60,061 nt of DNA from Phycisphaerae bacterium. Lineage in GTDB: Bacteria > Planctomycetota > Phycisphaerae > UBA1845. The stretch spans positions 1 through 60,061 of the forward strand of contig JAJDDP010000204.1 in assembly GCA_029260235.1 (NCBI GenBank), in the 5' to 3' direction. The translations under genes and the position numbers were made by a program. Below, one piece after another: positions 59,447 to 60,061 of this stretch. The stretch's first letter is position 1. Every line of letters starts with the position of its first letter. Below the pieces are notes generated by a model. It ran no database searches. It worked only from the letters and a program-made list of their open reading frames with translations, and was not told the DNA's origin.

Positions 59447-60061
59447 GGCAGCCGTTCTTAGCGCCGAGCAACGCCACGCCGTCGAACTCCTGCCAGCCAT
59501 CCAATCCCTCTGCAAGCGGCACGAAATCCACCCCCGAGAAATCAACGAGGTCTACGTATCGGCTGGCCCGGGAAGCTTCACCGGTCTGCGAGTAGGCATG
59601 ACCGTGGCTAGAACCTTGGCCTGGTCCATCGAAGCCAAGGTGGTGCGCGTACCCACCCTGGATGCGGTTGCCCAGAACGCGCTGGATTTGGAGAAGCCGC
59701 CCCAGCACCTGGCTGTGCTGCTAGATGCCAAGCGCAAGCACGCATTCGCCACCGCCTACCGCCTTGATCAGGGCAAGTACAAGCCGATCACCGAGCCCAA
59801 AGAGGTTGACATCGAAGCATTCGCAGCTAGCCTCCCCGCCGGGGCTGTGCTCATGGGCGAGGGCATCCCCTACCACGCCGAAGCTGTGGCCAGAACCAAT
59901 CTCCAAGTGCTCCCCGAAGACCTGAACCGCGCCCGGGCAGAGGCCGTCCATCGCCTGGGCTATGCCGCTGCCCAAGAAGGGCTATTCGATCCGCTAGCTG
60001 ACCTAACCCCCATCTACATCCGCCGCCCAGAAGCAGAAGAAGTTTGGGAGAAACGCCATGG
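59349..60061 (+). CDS. tsaB: tRNA threonylcarbamoyladenosine biosynthesis protein TsaB, 3' end cut by window edge
   Basis: TsaB is the regulatory ASKHA-fold partner of TsaD in making the t6A modification of ANN-decoding tRNAs. The frame from ATG 59349 is open to the window end (237 codons). It shows ALAIETSGRLGSVAIS, the SAGPGSFTGLRVGMTVARTL segment and AVLLDAKRKHAFATAY. Near the cut end it has PIYIRRPEAEEVWEKRHG, typical of the family. The start lies inside the zinc-finger gene, an overlap of 98 bases, and no ribosome site is obvious; tight linkage may mean coupled translation. The usual neighbour RimI acetyltransferase could follow outside the window. Confidence 0.92.
   Translation, partial: MVQTNRQQVLALAIETSGRLGSVAISRGPLVLEAAVLSAEQRHAVELLPAIQSLCKRHEIHPREINEVYVSAGPGSFTGLRVGMTVARTLAWSIEAKVVRVPTLDAVAQNALDLEKPPQHLAVLLDAKRKHAFATAYRLDQGKYKPITEPKEVDIEAFAASLPAGAVLMGEGIPYHAEAVARTNLQVLPEDLNRARAEAVHRLGYAAAQEGLFDPLADLTPIYIRRPEAEEVWEKRH

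Noticed and set aside
1..60061. Search for tRNA, rRNA, CRISPR arrays, insertion sequences or integrases
   Set aside because: No TPsiC-like or clover-leaf elements, regular repeat-spacer arrays or transposase motifs were found by eye in the intergenic regions.

Overview
This window is a stretch of bacterial chromosome, moderately GC-rich and densely coded. It most likely comes from a Planctomycetota member of the Phycisphaerae type. That placement is an inference from gene content: several membrane proteins carry the CPxCGYxLTGNxSGxCPECG zinc ribbon, a small secreted protein ends in the H-X9-DG motif, and there is a CRTAC1/ASPIC-UnbV repeat protein and lineage-typical versions of PurN, TsaB and RecA. 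No rRNA, tRNA, CRISPR array, insertion sequence or integrase was seen. Two genes run off the window edges: an autocleavable-type repressor on the left and tsaB on the right.

Layout. Positions 1-3.3 kb look accessory: an XRE-S24 (LexA/CI-like) regulator, a divergent PD-(D/E)XK-like protein, a DUF4143 ATPase preceded by a large inverted repeat, and a decayed hydrolase fragment. From 3.9 to 9.9 kb the genes are housekeeping: glutamate dehydrogenase, purN, a pfkB-thpR-recA operon and an SDR threonine dehydrogenase-like gene. From 10.2 to 16 kb there is a GIY-YIG nuclease, a GT39/TPR membrane protein, an exported cyclophilin, an HhH-GPD glycosylase and a nuclease-fold protein. From 16.2 to 23.5 kb a run on the minus strand encodes an efflux adaptor, an ABC ATPase, the CRTAC1-like protein and a large lipoprotein. 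From 23.7 to 32.8 kb lie dinG, a GbsR/MarR regulator behind a cluster of RNA hairpins, clpS with two planctomycete-type membrane proteins, a lipoprotein and a PilZ protein. 

From 33.0 to 42.6 kb come glycerate kinase, a DUF3524 glycosyltransferase and a five-gene plus-strand cluster: a Maf-like/CgeB-like hybrid glycosyltransferase, a methyltransferase, a sulfotransferase fused to a Rossmann domain, a GT2 and a capsule-synthesis-like GT-B protein. This cluster probably builds and modifies a surface glycan or glycosylates an exported protein. From 42.7 to 46.8 kb are secreted or membrane proteins, including three tandem zinc-ribbon proteins. From 46.9 to 53.4 kb lie a thioesterase, an M28 peptidase, an acyl-CoA ligase and a prolyl oligopeptidase ending in a strong terminator. 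From 54.2 kb to the end are an S1/P1 nuclease, a pilin-like H-X9-DG protein, an MFS transporter with a coupled exported protein, a zinc-ribbon membrane protein and tsaB.

The most interesting items are the repressor/nuclease/ATPase neighbourhood at the left end, the hybrid glycosyltransferase and sulfotransferase fusion in the glycan cluster, the tandem hairpins before the GbsR-like regulator, and the in-frame hexanucleotide repeat at the 5' end of recA. Functions are assigned from motifs read by eye. No database search was possible.
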